Origin: an uncultured Muribaculaceae bacterium | Lineage (GTDB): Bacteria; Bacteroidota; Bacteroidia; Bacteroidales; Muribaculaceae | Length of the DNA: 64,000 nt | Assembly (NCBI GenBank): GCA_910586455.1 | Contig: CAJUHX010000003.1 | Coordinates: 16,940 to 80,939 of the forward strand | Direction: 5' to 3' | Shown: positions 26,770-35,780 of the stretch, piece after piece | How positions within the stretch are numbered: position 1 is the stretch's first letter | Layout of the letters: every line of letters starts with the position of its first letter | Program-made: the position numbers and the translations under genes | The notes under the pieces: generated by a model | Told to the model about the DNA's origin: nothing | Database searches by the model: none | Seen by the model: the letters and a program-made list of their open reading frames with translations, nothing else

Positions 26770-27378
26770 TCAGATTACTCCAAAATATTTACCTGCTTTT
26801 TCTATCGGATGCAGCACCAGCGAACCGGCGCCAATCACTGTATCGTCGGGTATGCTCACACCATGGGCCAGTACAGCGCCGCTGCCTATGAAACAGCGGG
26901 CACCTATACGGCAGCCGCCGTTGACGGTCGCACGGGTGGACACGTGGGTGAAATCCCCAACCTCGCAGTCGTGCTCCACTATGGCCCCCGAATTGATTAT
27001 GCAATGACGCCCTACCCGTGCTCCTGCGTTGACAAGGGCATGGTGCAGAACTGCTGTACCATCGGCCACGGCGGCATGTACCGACACGTGTGCCGTGGCT
27101 GCCACTACCGTGACCGCACGCCCGCCGGCTGCTTCTAACGCAGCGGCAAGAGCCACCCGTCGCGACGGGTCGGAGATACTGCCGAGAGTAACTACAAAAT
27201 TATATCCGGCAGCTGCAAGTGATGCAATATCATCATCGCATCCCACCACCGGATAAGACAAAGTGTCGGACTGCACACCGGGGCGCTCTATCACGCCCGC
27301 AATACGCAGTCCGACGCTCTCTGCAGCGTCGGCCACCGACCGGCAGTGGCCTCCGCCTCCTATGAGGATTATATCCAT
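26770..27378 (-). CDS. NeuD/PglD-family sugar O- or N-acyltransferase
   Basis: A 202-residue left-handed beta-helix acyltransferase. The N-terminal Rossmann-like part begins IILIGGGGHCRSVADAAES and the hexapeptide repeat region covers about 95-190 (HHALVNAGARVGRHCIINSGAIVEHDCEVGDF, GCRIGARCFIGSGAVLAHGV). His115 in VEHDCEVGD is the expected catalytic His. Relatives acetylate sialic acid or UDP-sugar amines in surface glycan synthesis. The pairing with NeuB-like enzyme supports a nonulosonic acid pathway. It lies 3 nt after the OmpA-like gene and 1 nt before neuB. Confidence 0.87.
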   Translation of the reverse strand: MDIILIGGGGHCRSVADAAESVGLRIAGVIERPGVQSDTLSYPVVGCDDDIASLAAAGYNFVVTLGSISDPSRRVALAAALEAAGGRAVTVVAATAHVSVHAAVADGTAVLHHALVNAGARVGRHCIINSGAIVEHDCEVGDFTHVSTRATVNGGCRIGARCFIGSGAVLAHGVSIPDDTVIGAGSLVLHPIEKAGKYFGVI

Positions 27379-27381
27379 TAT

Positions 27382-28086
27382 TTATTTCAGTGTTCCGGCC
27401 TCGGCCTGCTTAATCATCTCAGGCGAAGCGTAGATGTAGATTTCCACACGTCGGTTCTGGGCACGTCCCGCAGCGGTATCGTTGCTGGCCACATAGTCGG
27501 CCATAGGAATACCCTGGCTGGTCATACGGGTTGCGGCAACGCCCTGGTTAGCGAGGTAGCTGAGTACTGCCGCAGCACGGTCGTTGGAAAGTTTTTCATT
27601 AACAGCCAGCGAACCGGTGTTGTCGGTAAAACCGAGGATACGCACATCGGTACCGGAGTTCTGCTTGAGGTTGGCGGCAAAGCGGCTCAGGTCGGCCTTA
27701 GCCTGCTCGTTGAGTGTATATTTTCCGGTGGGGAAAAGGATGCCTCCGTCGAATGTAACCTTGATGGCCTGCAGACCGTTGTCATCGGTGGTCTGTTCTA
27801 CCTTGGCCTGCTCGGCGAGCTGTTTTTCGAGTTCCTTCTGCTGCTTGTCCATCTTGTTGCCGATAAGCGCACCTGCGCCGGCACCTACTGCCGCGCCGAT
27901 AGCCGCGCCGATACCGGCTCCTTTGCCGCCGCCGATAAGCGCACCTACGCCGGCACCTACACCGGCGCCGCCACCACCGCCAATCAGGGCACCCTTACCG
28001 GTGTTTGTAAATGAGCTACACGAAGTTTCGGCTATCATAAGGCTGCCTGCAATGAGGGCCAGACATGCGATCTTGAAAATTTTCAT
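27382..28086 (-). CDS. OmpA-family lipoprotein with glycine-zipper segment
   Basis: A 234-residue outer-membrane lipoprotein. The lipobox Cys is at residue 23 (AETSC). Residues 30-78 are a glycine zipper (GGGGGAGVGAGVGALIGGG and GAGIGAAIGAAVGAGAG), which likely packs as membrane helices. A coiled stretch follows, then an OmpA-like peptidoglycan-binding domain (about 110-225) with TGKYTLNEQAKADL, GFTDNTGSLAVNEKLSNDRA and RRVEIYIY. It ties outer membrane to the cell wall. It is the first gene of the unit that includes neuD and neuB, an unexpected partnership. A TAATTTTG box lies upstream. Confidence 0.9.
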   Translation of the reverse strand: MKIFKIACLALIAGSLMIAETSCSSFTNTGKGALIGGGGGAGVGAGVGALIGGGKGAGIGAAIGAAVGAGAGALIGNKMDKQQKELEKQLAEQAKVEQTTDDNGLQAIKVTFDGGILFPTGKYTLNEQAKADLSRFAANLKQNSGTDVRILGFTDNTGSLAVNEKLSNDRAAAVLSYLANQGVAATRMTSQGIPMADYVASNDTAAGRAQNRRVEIYIYASPEMIKQAEAGTLK

Positions 28087-28144
28087 ATGAGTTTTATGTT
28101 TAATTATGACTATATTAACCGGTATTTAACCGTTTGGTGTTTTA

Positions 28145-28152
28145 CAAAATTA
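28145..28152 (-). promoter_or_regulatory. -7 box of the ompA-like/neuD/neuB unit
   Basis: On the minus strand this reads TAATTTTG, 58 nt before the start at 28086. No TTTG at the usual distance. Confidence 0.5.
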
Positions 28153-28172
28153 CAAAAAACTTGCCGTATTAG

Positions 28173-28204
28173 TTTGTTCTGATAACATTTTTTTGGTAAA
28201 TTTG
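28173..28204 (+). promoter_or_regulatory. Promoter of the EamA transporter gene
   Basis: TTTG (28173-28176), a 20-nt gap, TAAATTTG (28197-28204): a complete -33/-7 pair. The ATG lies 27 nt after the box. Confidence 0.8.
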
Positions 28205-28231
28205 TATTCAAATACTATACCATAAATAAGT

Positions 28232-29161
28232 ATGTGCTCTGCGAAATCTACTACCTGCAATCGTAAAAACCTTATTCTAAGCCATTTGGGTGCAATCCTT
28301 ACAGTTTCAATCTGGGGTGCGTCGTTTGTTTCAACCAAAGTGCTGCTGGAGAACCACCTCAGCCCTTCGGAAATTTATATCCTTCGATTCCTGATGGCGT
28401 ACCTGCTGATTCTGATTGTATGCCATAAAAAACTTTGGGCGCACTCATTGCGCGACGAACTGCTGTTCGCCTCTTGTGGTCTTTGCGCAGGTTCGATTTA
28501 CTTCCTTGCCGAAAACACAGCTCTCGAATATACCCTCACCACAAATGTGGCCCTGCTTACCGCCACATCGCCGCTGTTTACAGCTATGCTGGCCGGCTTG
28601 ATATACAAATCGGAACGGCCCGGTCAAGGCGCTGTCATAGGCTCGCTGGTGGCCTTCTTAGGCGTCGGATGTGTGATTTTCAACAGTAGTACCAACCTGG
28701 AAATACGGCCTTTGGGCGACATTCTGTCGCTGCTTGCCGCTGTCAGCTGGAGTGTATATTCGCTGGTACTACGGCGCCTTAACGCCAACTACGACATCTG
28801 GTTCATAACCCGCAAGACTTTCTTCTACGGTGTTCTTACAGCGCTGCCTTTCGCGGCCATGCAGCCCGGCAGCGACAACTTAATCGCCACCCTGCAGAAG
28901 CCCGAGGTAATAGGCAACCTGCTGTTCCTCGGTGTTGGCGCTTCCATGGTAGCCTACGTGATTTGGGCCCGCACCGTCGACTGGATGGGTGCCGTAAAAG
29001 CCAACAACTATATGTACCTGCAGCCTATAATCACCATGATTATCTCGGCCATAGTGATTAACGAACATGTAACACTGATTGGCTATATCGGCATAGCCCT
29101 GATTCTCGGCGGCCTGTGGCTGGGCGACGAACTCACCCGCCGCGCGGCTATGAAAAAATGA
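28232..29161 (+). CDS. EamA-family (DMT) transporter
   Basis: A 309-residue membrane protein with ten predicted helices in two EamA repeats. The first starts ILTVSIWGASFVSTKVLLE and has FLAENTALEYTLTTNVALLTATSPLFTAMLAG. The second begins GDILSLLAAVSWSVYSLVLRRL and ends with MVAYVIWARTVDWMGAVKANNY. Family members export small metabolites such as amino acids or drugs; the substrate here is not identified. It has a full promoter and a strong bidirectional terminator at 29183-29213, so it is a single-gene unit. Confidence 0.9.
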   Translation: MCSAKSTTCNRKNLILSHLGAILTVSIWGASFVSTKVLLENHLSPSEIYILRFLMAYLLILIVCHKKLWAHSLRDELLFASCGLCAGSIYFLAENTALEYTLTTNVALLTATSPLFTAMLAGLIYKSERPGQGAVIGSLVAFLGVGCVIFNSSTNLEIRPLGDILSLLAAVSWSVYSLVLRRLNANYDIWFITRKTFFYGVLTALPFAAMQPGSDNLIATLQKPEVIGNLLFLGVGASMVAYVIWARTVDWMGAVKANNYMYLQPIITMIISAIVINEHVTLIGYIGIALILGGLWLGDELTRRAAMKK

Positions 29162-29182
29162 GTATCCGAACATACGAAACAT

Positions 29183-29213
29183 AAAAAAATCCGGGCGATG
29201 CCCGGATTTTTTT
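29183..29213. terminator. Bidirectional terminator between the EamA and AlkD-like genes
   Basis: A7 (29183-29189), TCCGGGC (29190-29196), loop GAT, GCCCGGA (29200-29206), T7 (29207-29213). Perfect stem with U-runs on both strands; it serves both convergent genes. Confidence 0.92.
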
Positions 29214-29214
29214 A

Positions 29215-29724
29215 TTACATCATGTTTGCCAGAGCCGCCACTGCGGGGTCGCTGCTATTGCGATACGGCTCAAGGTCTATCTCCGGAGCATCGGCCCCAA
29301 TCGCCCGCAGGTTGGCCAGCAGTCGCAGCCCCGTGTAAGTCAGCCATCCGCTGTAGTTTTCGCCCAGAGCCTTGCTCACAAGCGGCGAGGCAAATGGCAG
29401 TTTGCGCAGCAGCCGGTGGCACAGTATATCGGCCTCCTCGGCACAGAGCACATCCGACATCCACTGCAGGGCTTTCTCCTCGGTCATGGCTACCGCCGGA
29501 TGTATCATCGGCGCCATAAGGCGGCTGCAGCGGGTGCTTGAATTGGCATGCAGGGCATCGGACAGTTCCACACTGTGGGGTGTCACGGCGGCTATCTCCA
29601 CCAACTGCGGCAGATTAAGACCAAATATTATGTGATATGGCGAACCGGCACGGCGCAGTGTATCGGCTATGATGCCGTTACGCATGGCAAAGAAGTGCCG
29701 CTTCACTATCTGCATTTCGTTCAT
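29215..29724 (-). CDS. AlkD-like DNA alkylation repair protein (HEAT-like)
   Basis: A 169-residue, all-helical protein from the ATG at 29724, which overlaps the galE stop (ATGA). Segments such as FFAMRNGIIADTLRRAGSPYHIIFGLNLPQLVEIA and the repeat of paired helices match short Bacteroidetes proteins annotated as DNA alkylation repair proteins (AlkD/AlkC-like HEAT repeats). It is shorter than full AlkD, about 230 residues. Trp or Asp/Glu residues of the glycosylase active site cannot be assigned confidently. It could equally be a non-enzymatic HEAT protein. The coupling to galE looks fortuitous. Confidence 0.65.
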   Translation of the reverse strand: MNEMQIVKRHFFAMRNGIIADTLRRAGSPYHIIFGLNLPQLVEIAAVTPHSVELSDALHANSSTRCSRLMAPMIHPAVAMTEEKALQWMSDVLCAEEADILCHRLLRKLPFASPLVSKALGENYSGWLTYTGLRLLANLRAIGADAPEIDLEPYRNSSDPAVAALANMM

Positions 29725-30755
29725 GACTTTTTCTCGGCGAGGTGCTGCTGCCACTTCCATGCCGATACCATGGTATCGGCAAGCGGGGTATCCGCTACCC
29801 AGCCAAGCACTTCGTTGGCTTTCTTGGGGTTGGCCCACACCTTTTCGATATCGCCTTCGCGACGGCCTACAATCTTGTGGGGTACTTTCACACCGGTAGC
29901 CGACTCGAAAGTGTCGATGAGTTCGAGTACCGACACACCGTTGCCTGTACCGAGATTGAAAATTTCGATACAGTCGAGGCTCTTGCCCTCAATCATGCGC
30001 TTCACGGCTATTACGTGTGCCTTGGCGAGGTCTACTACGTTGATGAAGTCGCGGATGCAGCTGCCGTCGGGGGTGTCGTAATCGTTGCCGAACACGCTCA
30101 GTTCCTTGCGTATGCCTATGGCGGTCTGGGTCAGATAGGGTATCAGGTTCTGAGGTACGCCCAGTGGCAGCTCACCGATAAGTGCCGACGGATGCGCGCC
30201 CACCGGATTGAAGTAGCGCAGAATGATGGCGTTGAAGTTGGCGCCTGAACGGATGGTGTCGGTAATGATTTCCTCGCTTATCTGCTTGGTGTTGCCGTAA
30301 GGCGAGGTTGCGGGCTTGATGGGCGATTCCTCAGTTACGGGATTTACATCGGGCTCGCCGTAAACGGTACAGCTCGACGAGAATACGAAACCTTTGACAT
30401 TGTATTTTTCCACCATCTCAAGCAGATTCATCAGTGAGTTGAGGTTGTTGCGGTAGTAAAGCAGTGGTTTCTGTACCGACTCACCCACGGCCTTGGACGC
30501 GGCAAAGTTGATAATGCCCTCTATGCCGGGATAGGCCTGAAAGATGCAGTCGAGTGTCGACAGGTCGTTTACATCGCCTTCGATAAAGGCCGGACGCACA
30601 CCGGTGATGGCTTCGATTCCGTCGAGTACTTCGCGGTTAGAGTTCGAAAGGTTGTCGATGATTACGACATCGAAACCGGCGTTGATAAGTTCTACTGTAG
30701 TATGGCTGCCGATATAGCCGGTGCCACCTGTAACAAGAATACGAGTTTTTGACAT
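29721..30755 (-). CDS. galE: UDP-glucose 4-epimerase
   Basis: A 344-residue short-chain dehydrogenase family epimerase. It interconverts UDP-glucose and UDP-galactose, and often the N-acetyl forms, supplying precursors for surface glycans. The NAD-binding motif GGTGYIG is near residues 9-15. SSSCTVYG is followed by the catalytic Tyr and Lys in SPYGNTKQ. RYFNPVGAHPS and FNLGTGNGVSVLEL are typical. The frame is open to 30839, but the ATG at 30755 precedes the conserved N-terminus. A -7 box TAACTTTG (30776-30783, minus) lies 20 nt upstream. Confidence 0.95.
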   Translation of the reverse strand: MSKTRILVTGGTGYIGSHTTVELINAGFDVVIIDNLSNSNREVLDGIEAITGVRPAFIEGDVNDLSTLDCIFQAYPGIEGIINFAASKAVGESVQKPLLYYRNNLNSLMNLLEMVEKYNVKGFVFSSSCTVYGEPDVNPVTEESPIKPATSPYGNTKQISEEIITDTIRSGANFNAIILRYFNPVGAHPSALIGELPLGVPQNLIPYLTQTAIGIRKELSVFGNDYDTPDGSCIRDFINVVDLAKAHVIAVKRMIEGKSLDCIEIFNLGTGNGVSVLELIDTFESATGVKVPHKIVGRREGDIEKVWANPKKANEVLGWVADTPLADTMVSAWKWQQHLAEKKS

Positions 30756-30775
30756 AGTTGATTGCGATTTTTTTG

Positions 30776-30783
30776 CAAAGTTA
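30776..30783 (-). promoter_or_regulatory. -7 box of galE
   Basis: On the minus strand reads TAACTTTG, 20 nt before the galE ATG at 30755. No clear upstream TTTG. Confidence 0.6.
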
Positions 30784-30867
30784 GCGATTTTTACTTTACA
30801 GACAGGCATATCCATAAGTAAATTATAGGCACAAAACAACCAAATACAGGTAATTTTGTACCTGCAC

Positions 30868-32691
30868 TCACAGCAGGCGTATTGTCATGCCGCAGCGGGC
30901 GCAGTCGAAGTCGGCACGCATGCGTACATTACCATCCGTAGCCTGCAGGAACCAGCTGCCCGGCGATGCGCCGCAGCGTATGCAATGCCCGAGTTCGCGC
31001 CGCAGACAGTAGCGGGTGGTCATTACAACGGGTTCGCCTGCCGGACGCCTGATTTCGGCTGCCGGCTCGATGTCGGCCACGCCGTGCGACTGATAGAAGT
31101 CGCGTGCCATGCGATTGGCCACATTGGCGTGATAGCTCAGCGAGGGGCTGCCTGCGTCGACGGCAGTGTCTTCCTTACGGCGAATGTCGCTGCGGAAGCG
31201 CATACGCTGTGCACGGTCGAGCTGTTCGATGGCCCGGCGCCGCAGCTCTACCACAGCCGATACGGGCATAAAGCGGTTGCCTATGCGGTCGCTGACTCCG
31301 GTGGCGCGATAAATGCTGTCGCCAAGGCGCCCAAGTGTGTCGCGCCGCTTGGCTTCCTGGGGCGTGCGGGCCGGCTGCAGGTCGGCTTCCATGGCCACGC
31401 TCACACGATTGCCGCGGCAGTCGGCGGCGTCAAGGGCCACACGTCCGTCGACACACGGGCGCAGTGTAAATTCCACATCAATTGTACGTGTGGCCGTATG
31501 CAAGGCCATGAGTTCGTCCCAGACTTTATCGCGGTTGCGGTATACGGTTGTGCCCGGACTGAGGTCCGCAGGCTTTTCGGCCAGGTAAAGGGTATTGCCG
31601 TCGACACGGTTCACACGCGCGCCGCAAAGCCGGCCGTCAGCACCAAACCAGCCTATGCCGTCGCCGTTGGCGAGTGTTTCGCGGCTTTTAATGCTGATAC
31701 GGTTTCCGCTTACAGTCTGCACTCGGCCAATAACACGGCCTACGTATTTGGGCGTGGCCGAGGCGGCCATGCGCATATCGGAAGCGGGGCGTCCGCCAAG
31801 GAAGTACGAGGTGAAGCCGCGGTTGAAGGCTCGCGACGGGTCCGGCTGGAAATGCAATTCGGTGCGTCCGACCGAGGCACGGCGCCAGCGCTGCGGGTCG
31901 GTGGCCACCAGGGCGTCGAGCGCCCGCGAATACGAGGCCACCACATTTTTGACGTATGCGACGTCCTTCAGGCGTCCTTCGATTTTGAATGACGATGCCC
32001 CGGCTCGGGCCAGTTCTGCCAGTGAGTCAAGGCGGTTCATGTCGCGCAGGCTCAGCCAATGTCCGTCGGCAGCAAGGGGGAGCCCCCGGCTGTCGCTGAG
32101 CGAATAGCGCAGACGGCATATCTGAGGACACTCGCCCCGGTTGGCGCTGCGCCCCATGCTCAGGGCTCCAGCATGGCAGTCGCCGCTATAGCTTACACAC
32201 AGGGCGCCATGGACAAACACCTCCAGGGGCACCGATGTGGCGGCTCGGATGGCGGATATCTCTTCGAGCGACAGTTCGCGTGCGAGTACAAGCTGCGAAA
32301 ATCCCACCTGCTCCAGAAAGCGCGCCTTGGCCGGGTCGCGAGTGTCGCACTGTGTGCTTGCATGCAGCGCTATCGGCGGCAGATTCATGCGCAGCAGGGC
32401 CATATCCTGCACTATCAGGGCATCCACTCCGGCGTGGTAAAGTTCCCACACAAGCTTGCGGGCAGCCTCCAGCTCATTGTCGTATATTATTGTGTTGACG
32501 GTCACATACACCTTGGCATCGAAGCAGTGGGCGTATTGGCACACACGCCGTATACTTTCCACACTATTGCCTGCCGCCGAGCGGGCGCCGAAAGCCTCGG
32601 CACCGATATACACCGCATCGGCACCGTGGCTGATGGCCTCGATGGCTGTGTCGGCGTCGCGGGCCGGCGCCAATAATTCAAGTTTCTGCAT
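30868..32691 (-). CDS. U32-family peptidase / RlhA-YegQ-like protein
   Basis: A 607-residue protein from the ATG at 32691 (MQKLELLAPARDADTAIEA). The U32 N-terminal barrel has AVYIGAEAFGAR, VNTIIYDNEL and DALIVQDMALLR. The signature EVFVHGALCVSYSGDCHAG is followed by the conserved NRGECPQICRLRY with its Cys pair. Family members are collagenase-like peptidases or 23S rRNA and tRNA hydroxylation enzymes (RlhA, TrhP). The long C-terminal region includes a domain with four Cys (YCLRRELGHCIRC, CARCG). The start overlaps the PHP gene by 14 nt, so the genes are coupled. Confidence 0.88.
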   Translation of the reverse strand: MQKLELLAPARDADTAIEAISHGADAVYIGAEAFGARSAAGNSVESIRRVCQYAHCFDAKVYVTVNTIIYDNELEAARKLVWELYHAGVDALIVQDMALLRMNLPPIALHASTQCDTRDPAKARFLEQVGFSQLVLARELSLEEISAIRAATSVPLEVFVHGALCVSYSGDCHAGALSMGRSANRGECPQICRLRYSLSDSRGLPLAADGHWLSLRDMNRLDSLAELARAGASSFKIEGRLKDVAYVKNVVASYSRALDALVATDPQRWRRASVGRTELHFQPDPSRAFNRGFTSYFLGGRPASDMRMAASATPKYVGRVIGRVQTVSGNRISIKSRETLANGDGIGWFGADGRLCGARVNRVDGNTLYLAEKPADLSPGTTVYRNRDKVWDELMALHTATRTIDVEFTLRPCVDGRVALDAADCRGNRVSVAMEADLQPARTPQEAKRRDTLGRLGDSIYRATGVSDRIGNRFMPVSAVVELRRRAIEQLDRAQRMRFRSDIRRKEDTAVDAGSPSLSYHANVANRMARDFYQSHGVADIEPAAEIRRPAGEPVVMTTRYCLRRELGHCIRCGASPGSWFLQATDGNVRMRADFDCARCGMTIRLL

Positions 32692-33526
32692 AAAGCTGTC
32701 TGCTGCTGATTGATATGCCGTCGAGCAGCCCGAAGGCATACTCGCGCGATGCGTTTATAAGCCGTGTATCGTGAGCGTCGGAATTAACCAGTATGGTTGC
32801 TCCTGAGGCAAGCAGGCGCGGCAGATGGCGCATACCCGGAAAGAGGCGACCGTGCTGCTCATAGCTTTTGGTGTTCACTTCCACTATTACTCCGCTTTCC
32901 GATATAGCCTCGAACATGCGGCTGATCCACGCGGCATACCAAGGCTCGTCTTCAATTCCCGGCTGCCATTGCGAGGCATTATGCGCCACTTTGTCGAAGT
33001 GTCCGAGAATGTCGAAACCTCCGGCCTCAATCATTTCGAGTGAATGTCGGAAATAGGTATCGACAACATAGCGTATGTTGCCTCCGAAATTCCGCTGCAT
33101 GTTGTAGCGGAAACGCTCGAAATTGCCGTCTATGTCTACCAGCCTACCGTCCTGTGTGGGTATGAAATGCACCGAGCCGATACTGTAGTCCAACCCGAGG
33201 TCGCGGAAATAGCTGTGCGACGGCCCCCACATGGGGCCCAGGTAGTCGATTTCCATACCGGCATAGAAGTTCACTCGGTCGCCGTAGCAGCGGCGTGCCT
33301 CGGCCACGTCGGCCAGATACCGGTCGACATCGGCCTGCGACATATTGCAGCTCGAATCTACCGGTATGGGCGAATGCGGCGAAAAGCCGTAGTGCCTGAA
33401 ACCGGCGGCCGCTGCCGCGGCGGCGAATTCCGCCACCGTGGCCCGGCCGTCGCAGTATTGGGTATGTCCGTGAAAATTGTACAGCCGGGTATCGGCTGCT
33501 ATCTGTCTGAAATCTGGTCGGGACAT
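32678..33526 (-). CDS. PHP-domain phosphatase (histidinol-phosphatase-like)
   Basis: A 282-residue polymerase-and-histidinol-phosphatase domain protein. Metal-binding motifs are present in the expected order: NFHGHTQYCDGR near residue 18, FSPHSP, AGMEIDYL, SVHFIP, GHFD and NSDAHDT. The family includes HisK-type histidinol phosphatases and nucleotide phosphoesterases. Other histidine genes are absent here, so the in vivo substrate is open. It lies in a tight unit: its start shares bases with the floA stop (TAATG) and its end overlaps the U32 gene. Confidence 0.87.
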   Translation of the reverse strand: MSRPDFRQIAADTRLYNFHGHTQYCDGRATVAEFAAAAAAAGFRHYGFSPHSPIPVDSSCNMSQADVDRYLADVAEARRCYGDRVNFYAGMEIDYLGPMWGPSHSYFRDLGLDYSIGSVHFIPTQDGRLVDIDGNFERFRYNMQRNFGGNIRYVVDTYFRHSLEMIEAGGFDILGHFDKVAHNASQWQPGIEDEPWYAAWISRMFEAISESGVIVEVNTKSYEQHGRLFPGMRHLPRLLASGATILVNSDAHDTRLINASREYAFGLLDGISISSRQLYAET

Positions 33527-34509
33527 TATTTCTTAATCTGTGCCGAAGTTTCCGCAGGGCGGCCAAGCGACTCGCGCATGTTGGTGTCGGCCTCCATATT
33601 CTTGAGTCTGTAGTAATCCATCACGCCCAGATTGCCGTCGGTAAATGCCTTGGCCATTGCGCGAGGCAGTTCGGCCTCGGCCTCGATAACCTTGGCGCGT
33701 GCCTCCTGTGCCTTGGCTTTCATTTCCTGCTCCAGAGCTATTGCCATAGCACGGCGTTCTTCGGCCTTGGCCTGGGCTATGTTCTTGTCGGCCTGGGCCT
33801 GGTCGATCTGCAGGGCGGCGCCGATGTTCTTGCCTATGTCGATATCGGCGATGTCGATTGAGAGAATCTCGAAAGCGGTGCCGGAGTCAAGGCCCTTTTT
33901 CAGCACCAGACGCGAAATCGAGTCGGGGTTTTCGAGTACCTGTTTGTGCGACTCCGACGAGCCGATGCTCGACACAATGCCCTCGCCGACACGGGCCAGC
34001 ACGGTATCTTCGCCGGCGCCGCCCACCAGCTGGTGGATGTTGGCGCGCACTGTCACACGGGCCTTGGCTATGAGCTGTATACCATCCTTGGCCACAGCGG
34101 TTACCGGCGGGGTATCTATTACCTTGGGGTTTACACTCATCTGCACGGCCTGGAACACATCGCGGCCTGCGAGGTCGATTGCGGTAGCCATCTTAAGCGA
34201 CAGCGGTATATTGGCCTTTGAGGCCGACACAAGAGCGTGTACCACCTTCTCTACGTTGCCGCCTGCAAGATAATGGGCTTCGAGGTCGTCGCGGGTCACA
34301 TCGGACAGTCCGGCCTTGTGGGCCTCGATCATGGCGCGCACTATTACCGACGCCGGCACCTGACGGATGCGCATCAGCACCAGCTGCAGCAGCGATATTT
34401 TCACTCCACTCACCCGGGCCGAAATCCACAGGAAGAACGGACAGTAGTAAAAGAACACCAGCAGCACGATTATGGCCGCCACAATGATCAAAATTACGGT
34501 TGTTTCCAT
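33526..34509 (-). CDS. floA: Flotillin-like protein FloA
   Basis: A 327-residue bacterial flotillin (YqfA/FloA type). The N-terminal hairpin (residues 3-25, [27 protein letters not shown]) anchors it in the membrane. A core region with [18 protein letters not shown] and [18 protein letters not shown] follows. The C-terminal region is rich in Ala, Glu and Lys and is likely coiled ([29 protein letters not shown]). It organises membrane microdomains; the length matches the usual 330. It is the first of three tightly joined genes. Confidence 0.94.
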   Translation of the reverse strand: METTVILIIVAAIIVLLVFFYYCPFFLWISARVSGVKISLLQLVLMRIRQVPASVIVRAMIEAHKAGLSDVTRDDLEAHYLAGGNVEKVVHALVSASKANIPLSLKMATAIDLAGRDVFQAVQMSVNPKVIDTPPVTAVAKDGIQLIAKARVTVRANIHQLVGGAGEDTVLARVGEGIVSSIGSSESHKQVLENPDSISRLVLKKGLDSGTAFEILSIDIADIDIGKNIGAALQIDQAQADKNIAQAKAEERRAMAIALEQEMKAKAQEARAKVIEAEAELPRAMAKAFTDGNLGVMDYYRLKNMEADTNMRESLGRPAETSAQIKK

Positions 34510-34540
34510 TTATTAATAATATTAGGGTTTAATATTAGGG

Positions 34541-35755
34541 TTATTGCATTCCTGTCTCATATTTCACCACCTGATTGCGGGCGCGTTTGAGTTCGGCGCT
34601 GAGGGAGCTGCGACGGTGTTCGAGCGAGCGGATTTCGCCGGCAAGGTCGCGGGCACCGGAGGCATATCGGGCCCGCAGAGCCGACAGACGGTCGTCAATG
34701 TCGGCCTGCTCGCGCTGCAAGGCTATGACATTGGTCATGGCATGGCGCGCATCGGAGCTGCGGAAGTCCGACAGGTTGGTATACAGACGGCCTCCGGCCG
34801 ACAATGTGAACAGATTGCCTCCACGTGCCAACTCACTCTCCGTCCGGCGCGGACTATGCACCTTGGCCAGGCGCTCGCTGTAGTCGCGGCCGGAGGTCTG
34901 TGTGGCCTTGATGTCGGTGAGCAGTGCCAGCGAGGCTATGTCCTCGCGGTCTGCCGGATAGTTCACACGCACATCAGAGGGTACAAACACATAGATGTTC
35001 ACTTTGCCGTCGGGGGCATTGCGGTCAGTGGCCCACCAGCCCAGACCGGATGCCTCGTCGATTGCCAGCATATAGTCGTTGTAGGGCGAGTTATAGGGCA
35101 TGCCCACGTTCTGTGGCACGGTGTACCCGCCTTCGTCGTTGCGGCGTGTCAGGAATATATCGTAGCCGCCTATCGAGCCTTCGCCGTCGGAGGAGTAGTA
35201 CAGCGATATACCGTCGGCCATCAGGAAGGGATATGAGGCGTTTTCGCCCTGCCCAAGACCGGGGTCGAGCTCGCCTTCGCCCTCAATGGTGCCGTCGTCG
35301 AGAATCGAGGCGCCCATCAGCCGGCTCACGCCGTCGTCGCCGGGGGCGGCCCAGATAATCTCACGGCCACACTCGGGTGTGAAGGCTACGTCGGCGTAGT
35401 CGCTCTCACGACCGGTGCCGAGGGTCAGTCGTCCGGCCTCCGGGGCCAGCCGGTAGTTGAGGAAGAATGCTTCGGCATCGACGGTGAGCGAGTCGATTAC
35501 CTCGATTTGCTCTACACGATCAAGCATATTGCGCATAGTAATGATACGCGCGCGCAAAGCATCGAGGGCCTCGTTCTGCTCATCGGTGAGGCGTGTCTTC
35601 TTCGATTTGTTGGCCTTGGTTTCCCAGTTGTCGAGCAACTCCGACGCCTCGTCGAGGCGGTATTGGTAGACCATCCCGGCAGCTTCTTCGAGGGGAGTTG
35701 CGGCCAACATCGGAAGTGCCGCCGCAATTGATATCGTAAGGAGAGTCTTTCGCAT
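34541..35755 (-). CDS. Exported PD40 (TolB-like) beta-propeller protein
   Basis: A 404-residue secreted protein with signal peptide (MRKTLLTISIAAALPMLAA). Residues 20-75 are a helical segment, 85-290 contain WD40-like PD40 motifs (LYYSSDGEGSIGGYDIFLTRRN and VGMPYNSPYNDYMLAID), and 330-404 form a coiled coil (DIDDRLSALRARYASG). The lack of an OmpA domain separates it from the usual PD40-OmpA gliding and T9SS-associated proteins. The role is probably envelope structure or sugar binding. It lies 31 nt before floA in the same direction. Confidence 0.8.
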   Translation of the reverse strand: MRKTLLTISIAAALPMLAATPLEEAAGMVYQYRLDEASELLDNWETKANKSKKTRLTDEQNEALDALRARIITMRNMLDRVEQIEVIDSLTVDAEAFFLNYRLAPEAGRLTLGTGRESDYADVAFTPECGREIIWAAPGDDGVSRLMGASILDDGTIEGEGELDPGLGQGENASYPFLMADGISLYYSSDGEGSIGGYDIFLTRRNDEGGYTVPQNVGMPYNSPYNDYMLAIDEASGLGWWATDRNAPDGKVNIYVFVPSDVRVNYPADREDIASLALLTDIKATQTSGRDYSERLAKVHSPRRTESELARGGNLFTLSAGGRLYTNLSDFRSSDARHAMTNVIALQREQADIDDRLSALRARYASGARDLAGEIRSLEHRRSSLSAELKRARNQVVKYETGMQ

Positions 35756-35760
35756 ATATT

Positions 35761-35776
35761 TAAGAGGCTGTTTAAA
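35761..35776 (+). repeat. 16-bp repeat, copy 2 (TAAGAGGCTGTTTAAA)
   Basis: Identical to 25750-25765, here in the 25-nt gap between the PD40 gene and the VOC gene. Confidence 0.5.
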
Positions 35777-35780
35777 AGTC

